Assembly: GCA_028279265.1 (NCBI GenBank) | Contig: JANQOC010000415.1 | Location: forward strand, 1 to 5,438 | Source: Hyphomicrobiales bacterium | GTDB lineage: Bacteria; Pseudomonadota; Alphaproteobacteria; Rhizobiales; CAYWUX01 | DNA length: 5,438 nt | Reading direction: 5' to 3' | Shown here: piece after piece, positions 4,519 through 5,438 of the stretch | How the letters are laid out: every line of letters begins with the position of its first letter | Position numbering within the stretch: position 1 is the stretch's first letter | Program-made: the position numbers and the translations under genes | Notes under the pieces: model-generated | What the model saw: only the letters and a program-made list of their open reading frames with translations | Told to the model about the DNA's origin: nothing | Database searches by the model: none

Positions 4519-5438
4519 ATGTCCTTAAACAGCTTTGGTCACATACTGCGTGTTTCCACCTGGGGCGAAAGCCATGGGCCGGCCATCGGCTGCGTTGTTG
4601 ACGGGTGTCCACCTGGAATTGCCATCGAGGAGTCAGAACTCCAGCACTGGCTCGATCGCCGGCGACCCGGACAATCTAAATATACGACCCAGCGACGAGA
4701 ACCGGATCAGGTTCGGATCCTGTCCGGTGTTTTCCAGGATGAGGATACGGATGGCCAGAGAACCACAGGTACCCCCATTTCCCTGATGATTGAAAATGTG
4801 GACCAGCGGTCAAAGGACTATTCGGATATCAAAAACAAATTCCGCCCGGGACATGCGGATTTTACCTATCATCGAAAATATGGCTTCCGTGATTATCGCG
4901 GCGGTGGACGGTCCTCGGCCAGAGAAACGGCAATGCGCGTTGCCGCCGGAGGAATCGCCCGGAAAATCGTCCCCAACATGTTCGTAAAGGCAGCGCTTGT
5001 GCAAATGGGACCGCACAAGATCAACCGCTCGAACTGGAACTGGGACGAAGTGGACAGCAATCCTTTTTTCTGCCCGGATAAGGACAGTGTACAGAAATGG
5101 GCAGGGTTCCTCGACGAAATCCGCAAGTCCGGGTCTTCAACCGGGGCGGTCATCGAGGTTGTCGCGGAAGGAATACAAGCGGGTCTGGGAGCACCGGTCT
5201 ATGCCAAGCTGGACCAGGATATCGCATCCGCGATGATGAGCATCAATGCCGTCAAGGGCGTGGAGATCGGCGCCGGATTCCGCGCCGCCGAACTCAGCGG
5301 CGAAGAGAATGCCGATGAGATCCGTGCGGGTAAAGACGGAAATCCGGAATTTCAGTCAAACCAGGCGGGAGGCATACTTGGCGGTATTTCCACGGGCCAG
5401 CCGATTGTCGCACGCTTTGCCGTTAAACCGACTTCGTC
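4519..5438 (+). CDS. aroC: Chorismate synthase, C-terminus cut by window edge
   Basis: AroC converts 5-enolpyruvylshikimate 3-phosphate to chorismate, the branch point to aromatic amino acids and folate, using reduced FMN without net redox change. The 306 visible residues are most of the usual ~360. Present are signature 1 GESHGPAIGCVVDGCPPGI (16-34) with H19, RRRPGQSKYTTQRRE (47-61), and RPGHAD (109-114) with the second catalytic histidine H112. Signature 2 is GGGRSSARETAMRVAAG (128-144), and NPFFCPD (181-187), MSINAVKGVEIG (240-251) and SNQAGGILGGISTGQ (280-294) follow. The ATG at 4519 gives the family-typical MSxNSFG start. The nearby GGGA (4506-4509) is a modest ribosome binding site, and an in-frame TTG at 4504 is less likely. 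The frame is open to base 5438. There is no reductase fusion, so FMNH2 must come from elsewhere in the cell. Confidence 0.98.
   Translation, partial: MSLNSFGHILRVSTWGESHGPAIGCVVDGCPPGIAIEESELQHWLDRRRPGQSKYTTQRREPDQVRILSGVFQDEDTDGQRTTGTPISLMIENVDQRSKDYSDIKNKFRPGHADFTYHRKYGFRDYRGGGRSSARETAMRVAAGGIARKIVPNMFVKAALVQMGPHKINRSNWNWDEVDSNPFFCPDKDSVQKWAGFLDEIRKSGSSTGAVIEVVAEGIQAGLGAPVYAKLDQDIASAMMSINAVKGVEIGAGFRAAELSGEENADEIRAGKDGNPEFQSNQAGGILGGISTGQPIVARFAVKPTS

Noticed and set aside
4535..5318. Several short open frames on both strands inside the aroC region
   Set aside because: All are shadows of the continuous aroC frame from 4519 to the right edge, which carries the full chorismate synthase signatures.
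1..5438. Mobile, defence or CRISPR system
   Set aside because: No transposase, integrase, terminal inverted repeats, spaced direct repeats or nuclease genes were seen. The genes are core metabolic or small envelope proteins.

Overview
The window reads as ordinary core chromosome of an alphaproteobacterium. The FabI, PdxH and AroC sequences carry alphaproteobacterial-type signatures, and a run of fabI, a small histidine phosphatase and aroC is familiar from that class. I cannot name a genus. I see no insertion sequence, phage gene, CRISPR array, tRNA or rRNA.

Minus strand (positions 2081 down to 1): pdxH (pyridoxamine 5'-phosphate oxidase), then about 110 bases with a candidate promoter and a perfect 7+2+7 palindrome, then a short-chain dehydrogenase. 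A secreted protein with one calcium-type DxDxDG motif follows. Its TTG start overlaps the dehydrogenase stop by four bases, and it runs off the left edge.

Divergent region (2082-2281): this roughly 200-base gap separates pdxH from a plus-strand gene for a small exported protein with a 17-kDa-surface-antigen-like C-terminus. It holds a nested inverted repeat that overlaps candidate promoters for both directions. It also holds a leader in which a 7-base anti-Shine-Dalgarno sequence can pair with the ribosome binding site of the exported-protein gene. This is the most unusual structure I found.

Plus strand (2282-5438): the exported protein, a 258-base AT-rich gap with several GCAAA/TTTGC palindromes, and fabI (enoyl-ACP reductase). 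A histidine phosphatase follows three bases after the fabI stop, with a TTG start supported by an AAGGA site. After a 95-base gap with a good candidate promoter comes aroC (chorismate synthase), cut by the right edge after 306 codons.

Together the genes cover cofactor B6 salvage (pdxH), fatty acid elongation (fabI) and the last shikimate step (aroC), with three accessory proteins of unknown exact role. No clearly new multi-gene system is visible. The regulatory structures and the pdxH-linked dehydrogenase / secreted-protein pair deserve the second look.
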